Below are positions 7,377 to 14,454 of a DNA stretch of 20,910 nt, in pieces. A program made the translations under genes and the position numbers. How positions within the stretch are numbered: position 1 is the stretch's first letter; each line of letters opens with the position of its first letter. The stretch comes from DATEOR01 sp046734455 (lineage in GTDB: Bacteria > Actinomycetota > Thermoleophilia > Gaiellales > Gaiellaceae), in contig JBKPRJ010000051.1 of the NCBI GenBank assembly GCA_046734455.1, positions 1 to 20,910 on the forward strand, given 5' to 3'. The notes beneath the pieces are model-generated. The model was not told where the DNA came from, ran no database searches, and saw nothing but the letters and a program-made list of their open reading frames with translations.

Positions 7377-8326
7377 GCGACCAGCGCGGGCCGGCCTTCG
7401 AGCTCGGCCTGGAGCTCCTTGCAGACGCGGTCCGCGACGGAGACGAACGCGCGCGCGGCCGGGGCGTGGTAGCGCTCCTTGTGCCAGGCGATCCCGATCT
7501 CGCGCGGGGGGATCCGCGGGTCGACCGGGAGGCCGAGGACGCTGTCGTCCCGGGTCTCGACCGTGAGCCGCGGCACGAGGGCCGAGCCCACGCCGGCGGC
7601 GACCATGCCCTGGATGGTTGTGTTGTCGTCCGAGCGAAAGACGATCTGCGGCTCGAGGCCCGTGCCTCGGAAGCGCTCCTCGACCGCGTGGATGCTCCGG
7701 CACTGCCGGTAGCCGATCAGCGGCACGGCGGCGATCTCCTTCAGGCTCGGCGGGTTCTTCGTGTCCGCCAGCGGTGAGTCCGGGCGGACGAGGAGGACGT
7801 AGGGGTCGTCCATCAGCATCCGCGTGTCGAAGGGGCCGTCCTCCACCGGGAGCATGACGAAGGTGACGTCGAGCTCGCCGCGCTCGACGAGGCCGAGCAG
7901 CTCGGCGTCGTCAGTCGACTCGGTGAGCTGGATCGAGACGAGCGGCCACGCGCCGGCGAACTCGAGCATGACACGCGGGAGCACCCGGGCGCCGACGCTC
8001 TGGTAGGTGCCGACGCGGAGCGTGCCCGCGGATCCCTCCGAGTACGCGGCGAGGTCTGCCTGCGCCGCTTCGAGGCGCGCGACGATACCCTCCGCGTGGC
8101 CGAGCAGGAGCTTGCCGGCGTCGGTGAGGGAGACGGGGCGCGGGCCTCCGGGGCGCTCGACGAGCCGCTCGCCCACGATGCGCTCGAGCGCGGCGATCTG
8201 CTGCGAGACCGCCGACTGCGAGTAGCCGAGAGCGACTGCGGCCCCGCCGAACGACCCTTCGCGCGCCACCGCCTGGAGCGCCGCCAGGTGGCGCAATTCG
8301 ACTCCGAGCCATCCATCAGGTTTCAT
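7373..8326 (-). CDS. LysR-family transcriptional regulator
   Basis: A 317-residue regulator of normal LysR length. The winged helix-turn-helix is at about residues 11-70 (LRHLAALQAVAREGSFGGAA, YSQSAVSQQIAALE, GERLVERPGG), followed by the periplasmic-binding-protein-like effector domain (LRVGTYQSVGARVLPRVM, ELDVTF, PYVLLVRPDSPLAD, GSALVPRL). Starts MKPDGWLGVELRHL at ATG 8326, with a short AT-rich divergent region upstream. Typical of the family it may control itself and the divergent small gene at 8386, or the oxidoreductase at 8532. The effector cannot be inferred. The alternative GTG start (Val9) would trim only the non-conserved tip. Confidence 0.93.
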   Translation of the reverse strand: MKPDGWLGVELRHLAALQAVAREGSFGGAAVALGYSQSAVSQQIAALERIVGERLVERPGGPRPVSLTDAGKLLLGHAEGIVARLEAAQADLAAYSEGSAGTLRVGTYQSVGARVLPRVMLEFAGAWPLVSIQLTESTDDAELLGLVERGELDVTFVMLPVEDGPFDTRMLMDDPYVLLVRPDSPLADTKNPPSLKEIAAVPLIGYRQCRSIHAVEERFRGTGLEPQIVFRSDDNTTIQGMVAAGVGSALVPRLTVETRDDSVLGLPVDPRIPPREIGIAWHKERYHAPAARAFVSVADRVCKELQAELEGRPALVA

Positions 8327-8385
8327 GATCGACTTGAATAATAACTCGATTTGCTCTTATAGAAATCCTCTGCCACGGTGAGTCC
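8327..8385. promoter_or_regulatory. Divergent LysR promoter/operator region
   Basis: This 59-nt region is strikingly AT-rich for the window. It holds an imperfect dyad, ATAA (8341-8344) - N12 - TTAT (8357-8360), which resembles the A/T-flanked dyads bound by LysR proteins. TATTAT on the minus strand (8343-8338) lies 11 nt from the LysR ATG, and TATAGA (8358-8363) on the plus strand precedes the small gene. The operator role is inferred. Confidence 0.4.
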
Positions 8386-8505
8386 ATGGTCGAGCTTTTC
8401 CTCATCGCGTTTCTCTGCCTCATGGGTCCGCTCGCCTACGTCTACGGCGCCGATTCGCGCACCGGAGACAAGCGCGGCGGCTGGCCCGGCGAGCCGCGAC
8501 GGTAG
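8386..8505 (+). CDS. Very small membrane protein divergent from LysR (39 aa)
   Basis: The frame from ATG 8386 to TAG 8503-8505 gives a hydrophobic N-terminal helix (MVELFLIAFLCLMGPLAYVY) and a basic, Gly/Pro/Arg-rich tail starting GADSRTGDKRGG. A weak GGTGAG sits just upstream and a TATAGA box at 8358-8363. Its position opposite LysR makes it a candidate target of that regulator. No function can be assigned. Start choice and reality are moderately supported. Confidence 0.55.
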   Translation: MVELFLIAFLCLMGPLAYVYGADSRTGDKRGGWPGEPRR

Positions 8506-8519
8506 CTGAGCCGCGCGGT

Positions 8520-8525
8520 TAGGCT
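8520..8525 (+). promoter_or_regulatory. Candidate -10 box of a leaderless promoter
   Basis: TAGGCT lies exactly 6 nt before GTG 8532, with no Shine-Dalgarno sequence. It has the same arrangement as at 2982 and on the minus strand at 19426-19421. Confidence 0.45.
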
Positions 8526-8531
8526 CCGCCT

Positions 8532-9503
8532 GTGAAGGCGGCGCTCATCCGTGAGATCGGCGGGATCGCCGAGCCTGCCGACGTCGACGCGCCGGGGCGC
8601 GGCCAGGGCCGCGCTCTCGTGGAGATCCACGTTGTCCCGCTCAACCCAATCGATATCGCGCTCTCGACCGGCAAGCACTATCTCGGCCCGCCGAAGACCC
8701 CGTACGTACCCGGCTCCGAGGGAGTCGGCGTCGTGGTCGAGGCGGAGTCGCTCGAGCCGGGCACGCGCGTCTATGTCTCGGACGACGGGCTTGGAGGCCG
8801 CGGACGCGACGGCACACTCGCCGAGCGCGCGACGGTTGCCGAGGAGGAGGCCCTCCCGCTTCCCGACGAGGTGTCCGACGAGCTCGCCGGCGCCTGTGGG
8901 ACGGCCGGGCTCGCCGGCTGGCTCCCGGTCTGCTGGCGCGCCGCGACCGGGCCCGACGACCGCGTCCTCGTGCTCGGGGCGACCGGCACGGTGGGTCTCG
9001 CCGCCGTCCAGGCCGCGCGGGTCATGGGCGCCGAGCGCATCGTCGCGGCGGGCCGGCGGCCCGAAGGCCTCGAGGCGGCGAAGGAGGCCGGCGCCCACGC
9101 CGTCGTCCGGCTCGACCAGGACGATCTCGCAGCTGCGCTCAAGGAGGCCGCCGGCGGTGACGGCCCCACAGTCGTGATCGACCCGCTCTGGGGCGAGCCC
9201 CTCGTCGCGGCCACCGAGGCCGCAGCCCCGGGCGCGCGCATCGTCCAGATCGGACAGTCGGCGGGCCTCACCGCGACGCTCGCCTCCGGTGTCGTCCGCG
9301 GCAAGCAGCTCGAGATCTACGGCTACTCGAACTTCGTCGTGCCGGCCGAGACGCGCCGCGCCGCCTACGCCGACCTCGTGGCGCACGCTTCGCGCGGCGA
9401 GTTCAGCTTCCCGATCGAGACCTACCCGCTCGAGCGGGTCTCGGAAGCGTGGGAGCGCCAGGCCCGCGGGCCTGGCGCGAAGCTGGTCGTGCGTCTCGAC
9501 TGA
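8532..9503 (+). CDS. Zinc-independent medium-chain dehydrogenase/reductase (quinone oxidoreductase-like)
   Basis: A 323-residue NAD(P)H-dependent oxidoreductase. The N-terminal GroES-like domain includes PLNPIDIALSTGKHY and PYVPGSEGVGVV; the Rossmann fold carries GATGTVG (149-155) with AAVQAARVMGA. The cysteine/histidine ligands for catalytic and structural zinc are missing, which places it with quinone oxidoreductase-type members rather than classical alcohol dehydrogenases. Substrate unknown. It starts at GTG 8532 behind a leaderless-type promoter and appears to be a single-gene unit. Confidence 0.9.
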   Translation: MKAALIREIGGIAEPADVDAPGRGQGRALVEIHVVPLNPIDIALSTGKHYLGPPKTPYVPGSEGVGVVVEAESLEPGTRVYVSDDGLGGRGRDGTLAERATVAEEEALPLPDEVSDELAGACGTAGLAGWLPVCWRAATGPDDRVLVLGATGTVGLAAVQAARVMGAERIVAAGRRPEGLEAAKEAGAHAVVRLDQDDLAAALKEAAGGDGPTVVIDPLWGEPLVAATEAAAPGARIVQIGQSAGLTATLASGVVRGKQLEIYGYSNFVVPAETRRAAYADLVAHASRGEFSFPIETYPLERVSEAWERQARGPGAKLVVRLD

Positions 9504-9550
9504 GCCCGTAACCCCAGCCGCCCCTTCTTCGTTAACGCACCAACCGAACG

Positions 9551-9556
9551 AGGAGG
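9551..9556 (+). promoter_or_regulatory. Shine-Dalgarno sequence that decides the start of the 21-residue gene
   Basis: AGGAGG sits 4 nt before ATG 9561, the strongest ribosome-binding signal in this region. It is the main evidence that the tiny frame is translated. Confidence 0.65.
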
Positions 9557-9560
9557 ACGA

Positions 9561-9626
9561 ATGTACATCGGTGGCGGAGTTATCGTCCTGATTCTCATCA
9601 TTCTCCTGCTGATCTGGCTCTTCTAA
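9561..9626 (+). CDS. Hydrophobic micropeptide (21 aa)
   Basis: The frame encodes MYIGGGVIVLILIILLLIWL followed by a final Phe, so nearly the whole peptide is one transmembrane helix. A textbook AGGAGG precedes the ATG and a strong hairpin follows the stop within 10 nt, giving a complete mini-transcription unit. Comparable one-helix peptides starting MYIGGG seem to recur in actinobacterial genomes (recollection only). Function unknown; membrane insertion is the only safe prediction. Confidence 0.65.
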   Translation: MYIGGGVIVLILIILLLIWLF

Positions 9627-9635
9627 AACGGCAGG

Positions 9636-9661
9636 CGCGCGCCCGTGAAAACGGGCGCGCG
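9636..9661 (+). terminator. GC-rich hairpin with GAAA tetraloop downstream of the micropeptide gene
   Basis: An 11-bp perfect stem (9636-9646 with 9651-9661) is closed by a GAAA tetraloop at 9647-9650. It is not followed by a U tract, so it may act as an mRNA-stabilising 3' end or a U-less terminator that cooperates with the next hairpin. Confidence 0.6.
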
Positions 9662-9679
9662 GCATTGTTCAGGCACGAA

Positions 9680-9707
9680 AAAAGGGCGGCCCGAGAGCCG
9701 CCCTTTT
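9680..9707. terminator. Bidirectional intrinsic terminator
   Basis: An 11-bp stem pairs AAAAGGGCGGC (9680-9690) with GCCGCCCTTTT (9697-9707) around a CCGAGA loop. The T run on the plus strand and six T residues on the minus strand make it a good terminator for both the micropeptide gene and the convergent DUF6458-like gene, which ends 20 nt away. Confidence 0.85.
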
Positions 9708-9726
9708 CCTTCCCGCCCGGCGTGTC

Positions 9727-9969
9727 CTACGGCATCGGCCGTCGGTCGTAATACGGGTCGGACCCCTCGCGGTAGACGGTCTCGCGGCGCCAACCGCCGA
9801 AGCCGCCCCACGTCGACCAGAAGATAAGCGAGAGCAGAAGACCGAGGATGCCGACGATCATCAGGATGACGCCGACCATGTTGAGGTCGATGCCGTTCGT
9901 CTCCACGCTCACGGCCCAGGCGAGGATTGCGCCGACCGCGATGAGGAAAATGCTCACACCAAGTCCCAT
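9727..9969 (-). CDS. Small two-span membrane protein (DUF6458-like)
   Basis: An 80-residue protein with two hydrophobic helices (about 3-21 and 31-51) joined by a short loop with DLNMVG, then a Trp/Gly turn and a charged Tyr/Arg/Pro tail. The pattern MGLGVSIFLIAVGAIL plus VDLN/IDLN-VGVILMIVG matches the actinobacterial DUF6458 family as I recall it; the family has no known function. The start is supported by AAGGAGG at 9984-9978, 8 nt before ATG 9969. A terminator follows immediately. Confidence 0.82.
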   Translation of the reverse strand: MGLGVSIFLIAVGAILAWAVSVETNGIDLNMVGVILMIVGILGLLLSLIFWSTWGGFGGWRRETVYREGSDPYYDRRPMP

Positions 9970-10068
9970 GTAGTTAGCCTCCTTGAGGGTCTTGGGGTCA
10001 ACGTTCGAGCCCCTAACCGGGATACGGTTGCGTTAGGGTTCTGCCGCTTATTCATTCCGCGGCTCTTC

Positions 10069-11061
10069 GTGCGTAAACGCTCGATCATTCAGATGGTGTT
10101 GGTGGGTGCCGCCGTGGGGGTGGCGCTCGCCCTCGTTGCCGTTCTCATCCCCTGGCTTCCTCCGGCCGAGTCGACCGAGGCCCTGAAGATCGACAACGTC
10201 TACTGGTTCGTCACCATCATCTGCATCGTCATCTTCGCCCTCGTGGCGGGGGTCTCGCTCTTCGCGGTGTGGAAGTTCCGGGCGCCGCCCGACGACATGG
10301 ACGACGGCCTGCCGATCCACGGCCACACGGGGCTCGAGGTCGTGTGGACGGCGGTTCCGGCGGCTCTCGTCACGGCGATCACGATCTACAGCGGCGTCGT
10401 CCTGAACCAGATCGACACGGTGCCGGCGAACCACCGCGTCGTCGAGGTGACGGGGCAGCAGTTCGCGTGGTCCTTCCACTATCCCGATTCGAAGGTGACG
10501 AGCGGCGTGCTCGCCCTCCCGGTCGGCCAGACCACCGAGCTGAAGCTGCAGGCCAAGGACGTGATCCATTCGTTCTGGGTGCCGGAGTGGCGGATGAAGG
10601 AGGACGCGGTTCCCGGGATCACGACCGACGTTCTCGTCACGCCCACGAAGGTGGGGACGTTCACTGTCATCTGCACCGAGCTTTGCGGGCTCGGGCACGC
10701 GGTCATGCGGGCACAGGCGCTCGTCCTGTCGCAGGCGGACTACGACAAGTGGGTCGCCGCCGAGAAGGAAAAGGCGGCTGCCTCGGGGTCCGCCGCCGGC
10801 AAGACGCTCTTCACCCAGCAATGCGGCACCTGCCACCGGCTCGCCGACGCGGGCACCGAGGGAGAGGTCGGGCCCGATCTCGATAAGGTGCTTGTCGGGA
10901 AAAACGCGGACTTCATCCATGAGTCGATCGTCGACCCGAACAAAGAAATAGCTTCCGGATTTCAGCCCAACGTGATGCCAGGCACTTTCGGTGAGTCGCT
11001 CACGGACGCCCAGCTCGAGAGCCTCGTCGACTACCTCATGAAGACTGCGGGGAAGAGCTGA
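10069..11061 (+). CDS. coxB: Cytochrome c oxidase subunit II with fused cytochrome c domain (caa3-type)
   Basis: Receives electrons at the CuA centre of the terminal oxidase and passes them to subunit I. The 330 residues hold two transmembrane helices (about 9-30 and 44-67), a cupredoxin domain and a C-terminal class I cytochrome c. CuA ligands are His167 (DVIHSFW) and the CTELCGLGHAVM motif (Cys202, Glu204, Cys206, His210, Met213). Heme c binds at Cys252, Cys255 and His256 (CGTCH), with Met303 (NVMPGTF) as likely sixth ligand. The fused heme marks the enzyme as caa3-type. GTG 10069 lacks a Shine-Dalgarno sequence; ATG 10093 is possible but would trim the basic N-terminus before the first helix. 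The stop overlaps the coxA start by one base. Confidence 0.95.
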   Translation: MRKRSIIQMVLVGAAVGVALALVAVLIPWLPPAESTEALKIDNVYWFVTIICIVIFALVAGVSLFAVWKFRAPPDDMDDGLPIHGHTGLEVVWTAVPAALVTAITIYSGVVLNQIDTVPANHRVVEVTGQQFAWSFHYPDSKVTSGVLALPVGQTTELKLQAKDVIHSFWVPEWRMKEDAVPGITTDVLVTPTKVGTFTVICTELCGLGHAVMRAQALVLSQADYDKWVAAEKEKAAASGSAAGKTLFTQQCGTCHRLADAGTEGEVGPDLDKVLVGKNADFIHESIVDPNKEIASGFQPNVMPGTFGESLTDAQLESLVDYLMKTAGKS

Positions 11062-13013
11062 TGGCCGTCGTCCACGAGCACGAGCACGCGACGATGCAGG
11101 CAGCGCCGCCCCCGAGGGGCAAGTGGCGCCGTCGGCTGACGACGGGCGGCTGGATCCGCGCAGCCTGGGTGACCCCGCTTGCGTTTGGGCTCGCGACGCT
11201 GCTCGTGATCGGCTGCCGCGCGGCGCTCGACTACTCCCCGCTCTGGGAGTTCCAGGTCCTCCTGACCGCGTGGATGGTGATCGTCCCGCTCGGATTCCTC
11301 ATCGGGATCGGCGGCTTCGACTACTGGTTCTACTGGGCGTCCGGCCGGCCGACCCGGCCGGAGGACCACTCCGGGCACGGCGCCCGCTCGTGGAAGGACT
11401 ACTTCCGCGTCAACACCGACCACAAGGTGATCGGCGTCCAGTACCTCGTGACGACGATCTTCTTCTTCGTCGCCGCGGGCCTCATGGCGATGTTCATGCG
11501 CGCCGAGCTCGCACGGCCCGGGATGCAGTTCGTGGACAACAACACGTTCAACGGGCTCTTCTCCGTGCACGCGTCGCTCATGATCTTCCTGTTCGTGATC
11601 CCGGCCTTCGCCGGGCTCGGGAACTACGTCATCCCGCTCATGCTCGGCGCGCCGGACATGGCGTTCCCGCGCCTGAACGCGCTCTCGTTCTGGCTCCTGC
11701 CGATCGCGGGCCTGATCATGCTCGCGAGCTTCCTCGTCCCGGAAGGGGGCGCTTTCGCGGCGGGCTGGACGAACTACGTGCCGCTCTCGGTGCAGCAGCC
11801 GCCGGGCAACCTCTTCTTCCAGATGGCGGTCCAGTGGGCCGGCGCCTCCTCGATCATGACGGCGCTCAACTTCCTGGTCACCATCATCACGATGCGCGCG
11901 CCGGGGATGTCCTTCTGGCGCATGCCGCTCCTCGTCTGGGCCAACTTCGCGACGTCGACCCTCGTCGTTCTCGCCACGCCGTTCATCGCCGGCTCGCAGT
12001 TCTTCATCCTCCTCGACCGCGTCCTACACACGAACTTCTTCGAGCCGGGAGGTGACGGGTACGCGCTCGGGTACCAGCACATCTTCTGGTTCTACTCGCA
12101 CCCGGCGGTCTACATCATGATGCTGCCCGGCTTCGGGATCGCGTCAGAGGTGATCGCGGTCTTCGCCCGGAAACCGGTCTTCGGCTACCGGCTCATGGCT
12201 CTTTCGCTCATGGCCATTCTCGTCCTGGGCTTCTCGGTGTGGGCGCACCACATGTTCGTCTCCGGGATGTCCCCCTGGCTTCGGATCCCGATGATGGCGA
12301 CGACGATGCTCATCGCCATTCCGACCGGGATCAAGGTCTTCAGCTGGCTCGCGACGCTGTGGGAGGGGCGCATCCACTTCAAGACGCCCATGTTGTTCGC
12401 GCTGGGCTTCGTGTCGATGTTCGTGATCGGCGGCCTTTCCGGCATCTATCTCGGCTCGATTCCGATCGACATCCACGCGAGCGACACGTACTTCGTCGTC
12501 GCCCATATCCACTACGTCCTCTTCGGCGGCTCCCTCTTCACGATCTTCGCGGGGATCTACTACTGGTTCCCGAAGATGACCGGCCGGATGTACAACGAGC
12601 GGCTGGGGAAGATCCACTTCTGGCTCACCTTCGTGGGGTTCAACGTCACGTTCTTCCCCATGCACTGGCTCGGGCTCCAGGGGATGCCGCGGCGCGTCTC
12701 CGACTACGCGGACCGCTTCGGCAACCTCAACTTCGTCATCAGCGTCGCGTCCTTCGCGCTGGGCGCCTCGACGATCGTGTTCCTCTACAACATGATCGTC
12801 AGCTGGCGACGCGGCCCCATCGCCCCTGGGAACCCCTGGCGCGCGCTGACCCTCGAGTGGCAGGTCTCCTCGCCGCCACCGGTCTTCAACTTCGACGAGA
12901 TCCCGCAGGTGGTCGGCAGTCCGTACGAGTACGGCGTGCGGGGGGCGCGCCACGCCGTCCTCAAGGGTGACCGCGCCGAAGTGCCCGAGCGCGAACAGGT
13001 GATCTCGCACTGA
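11061..13013 (+). CDS. coxA: Cytochrome c oxidase subunit I, A2-type heme-copper oxidase
   Basis: Catalytic subunit that reduces oxygen to water and pumps protons. Visible ligands: His170 and His484 for heme a, His482 for heme a3, and His347, His396 and His397 for CuB, with Tyr351 for the His-Tyr cross-link. The motif YSHPAVY (345-351) replaces the usual GHPEVY, so the D-channel glutamate is Ala349. This Tyr-Ser substitute defines the A2 class (e.g. Rhodothermus caa3). Asp199 (GAPDMAFPR) and K-channel Thr422 and Lys425 (PTGIKVFSW) are present. An extension of about 110 residues with two extra hydrophobic segments precedes the core start (SWKDYFRVNTDHKVIGV). The 650-residue length is accordingly above the usual 530-560. 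It overlaps coxB by one base and the next gene by one base. Confidence 0.95.
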   Translation: MAVVHEHEHATMQAAPPPRGKWRRRLTTGGWIRAAWVTPLAFGLATLLVIGCRAALDYSPLWEFQVLLTAWMVIVPLGFLIGIGGFDYWFYWASGRPTRPEDHSGHGARSWKDYFRVNTDHKVIGVQYLVTTIFFFVAAGLMAMFMRAELARPGMQFVDNNTFNGLFSVHASLMIFLFVIPAFAGLGNYVIPLMLGAPDMAFPRLNALSFWLLPIAGLIMLASFLVPEGGAFAAGWTNYVPLSVQQPPGNLFFQMAVQWAGASSIMTALNFLVTIITMRAPGMSFWRMPLLVWANFATSTLVVLATPFIAGSQFFILLDRVLHTNFFEPGGDGYALGYQHIFWFYSHPAVYIMMLPGFGIASEVIAVFARKPVFGYRLMALSLMAILVLGFSVWAHHMFVSGMSPWLRIPMMATTMLIAIPTGIKVFSWLATLWEGRIHFKTPMLFALGFVSMFVIGGLSGIYLGSIPIDIHASDTYFVVAHIHYVLFGGSLFTIFAGIYYWFPKMTGRMYNERLGKIHFWLTFVGFNVTFFPMHWLGLQGMPRRVSDYADRFGNLNFVISVASFALGASTIVFLYNMIVSWRRGPIAPGNPWRALTLEWQVSSPPPVFNFDEIPQVVGSPYEYGVRGARHAVLKGDRAEVPEREQVISH

Positions 13014-13840
13014 TGGCTGATCCTCGCCACATCCTCGTCGTCGCGAACGAGACCGTGGCCGGGAAGTCGCTCATCGACGCGCTGCGGACGCGTGCCGCAG
13101 ACGGCCCGATCCGCGTGACCGTGATCAGCCCGCAGAACGAGCCGCGGGCCGGATTCGTCGTCTACGCCGACAGCCGGCGCTCGAGCGCCGAGCGGCGCCT
13201 GCGCCGCACGCTCGACCTCCTCCACGAGGCCGGAATCGCCGCGCGCGGCGCGGTGGTCGACCCGGACCCGCTCCAGGCGATCAAGGACGCCATCCACGAG
13301 TACGACCCGGACGAGGTCATCATCTCCACGCATCCCGGCGAGATGAAGTCGAGCTGGCTGCGGGCGAACCTGATCGAGCGCGCCCGCAAGGCGACGGACA
13401 AGCCGGTCGACCACGTGGTCGTCGACCTCGAGTCTCCGCGCGAGCGCGCGCACGTCCTCGTCCTCGCCAACCAGACGGTCCTCGGCCAGCCCCTCGTCGA
13501 CGCCATCAGCGAGCGAAGCGCTGCGACCCCGGCGGAGTTCACCGTGGTCATCCCGGCCGATGCCGTCGGTGCCGAGCGGAGGCTCAACACCATCTGCCGG
13601 CTGATGGCTGACGCGGGGATTCACGCGAGCGGCCACCTTGGCGACCCCGATCCGGTCGTCGCCGTCGAGAACGCCATCCACGACGAGCGGGTCGACGAGA
13701 TCATCGTCTCGACCTTCCCCGAGGCGACCTCGGGCTGGCTGCGCCGTGACGTCCTCGGCCGCATGAAGTCGTTCGGCCTCCCGGTGACTCACGTCGTGGT
13801 CACGCAGGAAGAAGCCGAAGCCGCACAGGTGGTCGCATGA
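13013..13840 (+). CDS. Tandem-domain UspA-like protein inside the oxidase operon
   Basis: The 275 residues contain two copies of one alpha/beta domain. Copy 1 is about residues 5-140 (RHILVVANETVAGKSL ... EVIISTHPGEMKSSWL ... VDHVVVDLE). Copy 2 is about 145-264 (AHVLVLANQTVLGQPL ... EIIVSTFPEATSGWL ... VTHVVV). The layout recalls universal stress proteins, but the G-2X-G-9X-G(S/T) ATP motif is absent, so it may not bind ATP in the usual way. It has no signal or membrane segment and should be cytoplasmic. Its ATG overlaps the coxA stop and its TGA overlaps the coxC ATG (ATGA), so it is fully embedded in the operon and probably co-translated. A role in oxidase assembly, regulation or stress coupling is inferred from position only. 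Confidence 0.85.
   Translation: MADPRHILVVANETVAGKSLIDALRTRAADGPIRVTVISPQNEPRAGFVVYADSRRSSAERRLRRTLDLLHEAGIAARGAVVDPDPLQAIKDAIHEYDPDEVIISTHPGEMKSSWLRANLIERARKATDKPVDHVVVDLESPRERAHVLVLANQTVLGQPLVDAISERSAATPAEFTVVIPADAVGAERRLNTICRLMADAGIHASGHLGDPDPVVAVENAIHDERVDEIIVSTFPEATSGWLRRDVLGRMKSFGLPVTHVVVTQEEAEAAQVVA
13031..13072 (+). repeat. 42-nt direct repeat, copy 1 (UspA-like domain)
   Basis: Matches 14683-14724 at 41 of 42 bases; the single difference is silent (GTG/GTA for Val). It encodes the ILVVANETVAGKSL segment at the start of the domain. Confidence 0.9.
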
Positions 13841-14442
13841 GCGCGCACGCGGAAGCACACGGCGCGCATCCTCCGGTCGCGAACCGCAGCTCGCGCGTCG
13901 ATTCGCGGCTCCTCGGCATCTACTTCTTCATCGCCTCGGAGGTCATGCTCTTCGGGTCGTTCTTCTCGGCCTACTTCTTCGCGCGCGTGGCGGTTCCACA
14001 CGACGAATGGCCGCCGAAGCCGTACGAGCTCCCCGTCTACCTCGCCCTCCTGAACACGATCATCCTCGTGTCCTCGAGCTTCACGATGCACTGGGCGCTC
14101 CAGTCGATCAAGCGCAACAACCGCTCCGGTCTCATCGCCGGCCTGGCGATCACGTTCGGGCTCGGCCTGACGTTTCTTCTGATCCAGGCGCGTGAGTACA
14201 CGCGGATCGGCTTCAGCCCGCACGATCTCGCTTTCGGCACGACGTTCTTCGGCCTGACCGGGCTGCACGGATGCCACGTGTTCCTCGGGCTGACGTTGCT
14301 CGGAATCGCGCTCGTCCGCTCGTTACGCGGCCACTACGGGCCGGCTGCGCACGATCACCTGGGAGTCGAGATCCCGGGGATCTATTGGCACTTCGTGGAC
14401 GTAATGTGGATCGTGGTGTACACCACGGTCTACGTGATCTAG
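13837..14442 (+). CDS. coxC: Cytochrome c oxidase subunit III
   Basis: Integral-membrane structural subunit of the oxidase. The 201 residues form five transmembrane helices, the short actinobacterial form lacking the first two helices of the seven-span version. Family signatures include LGIYFFIASEVMLFGSFFSAYF, FGLTGLHGCHVFLG and the C-terminal YWHFVDVMWIVVYTTVY. The His-rich N-terminal tail (HAEAHGAHPP) precedes the first helix. ATG 13837 overlaps the stop of the UspA-like gene (ATGA). The next gene follows after 12 nt. Confidence 0.95.
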   Translation: MSAHAEAHGAHPPVANRSSRVDSRLLGIYFFIASEVMLFGSFFSAYFFARVAVPHDEWPPKPYELPVYLALLNTIILVSSSFTMHWALQSIKRNNRSGLIAGLAITFGLGLTFLLIQAREYTRIGFSPHDLAFGTTFFGLTGLHGCHVFLGLTLLGIALVRSLRGHYGPAAHDHLGVEIPGIYWHFVDVMWIVVYTTVYVI

Positions 14443-14443
14443 C

Positions 14444-14449
14444 AGGAGG
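14444..14449 (+). promoter_or_regulatory. Shine-Dalgarno sequence fixing the start of the membrane-UspA gene
   Basis: AGGAGG lies 5 nt before ATG 14455, giving this gene its own strong translation signal. The earlier genes of the operon instead use overlapping stop/start codons. Confidence 0.7.
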
Positions 14450-14454
14450 TCGCG

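Noticed and set aside
13013..13840. Canonical ATP-binding universal stress protein
   Set aside because: The fold pattern is similar, but the G-2X-G-9X-G(S/T) nucleotide motif is not present in either domain copy.
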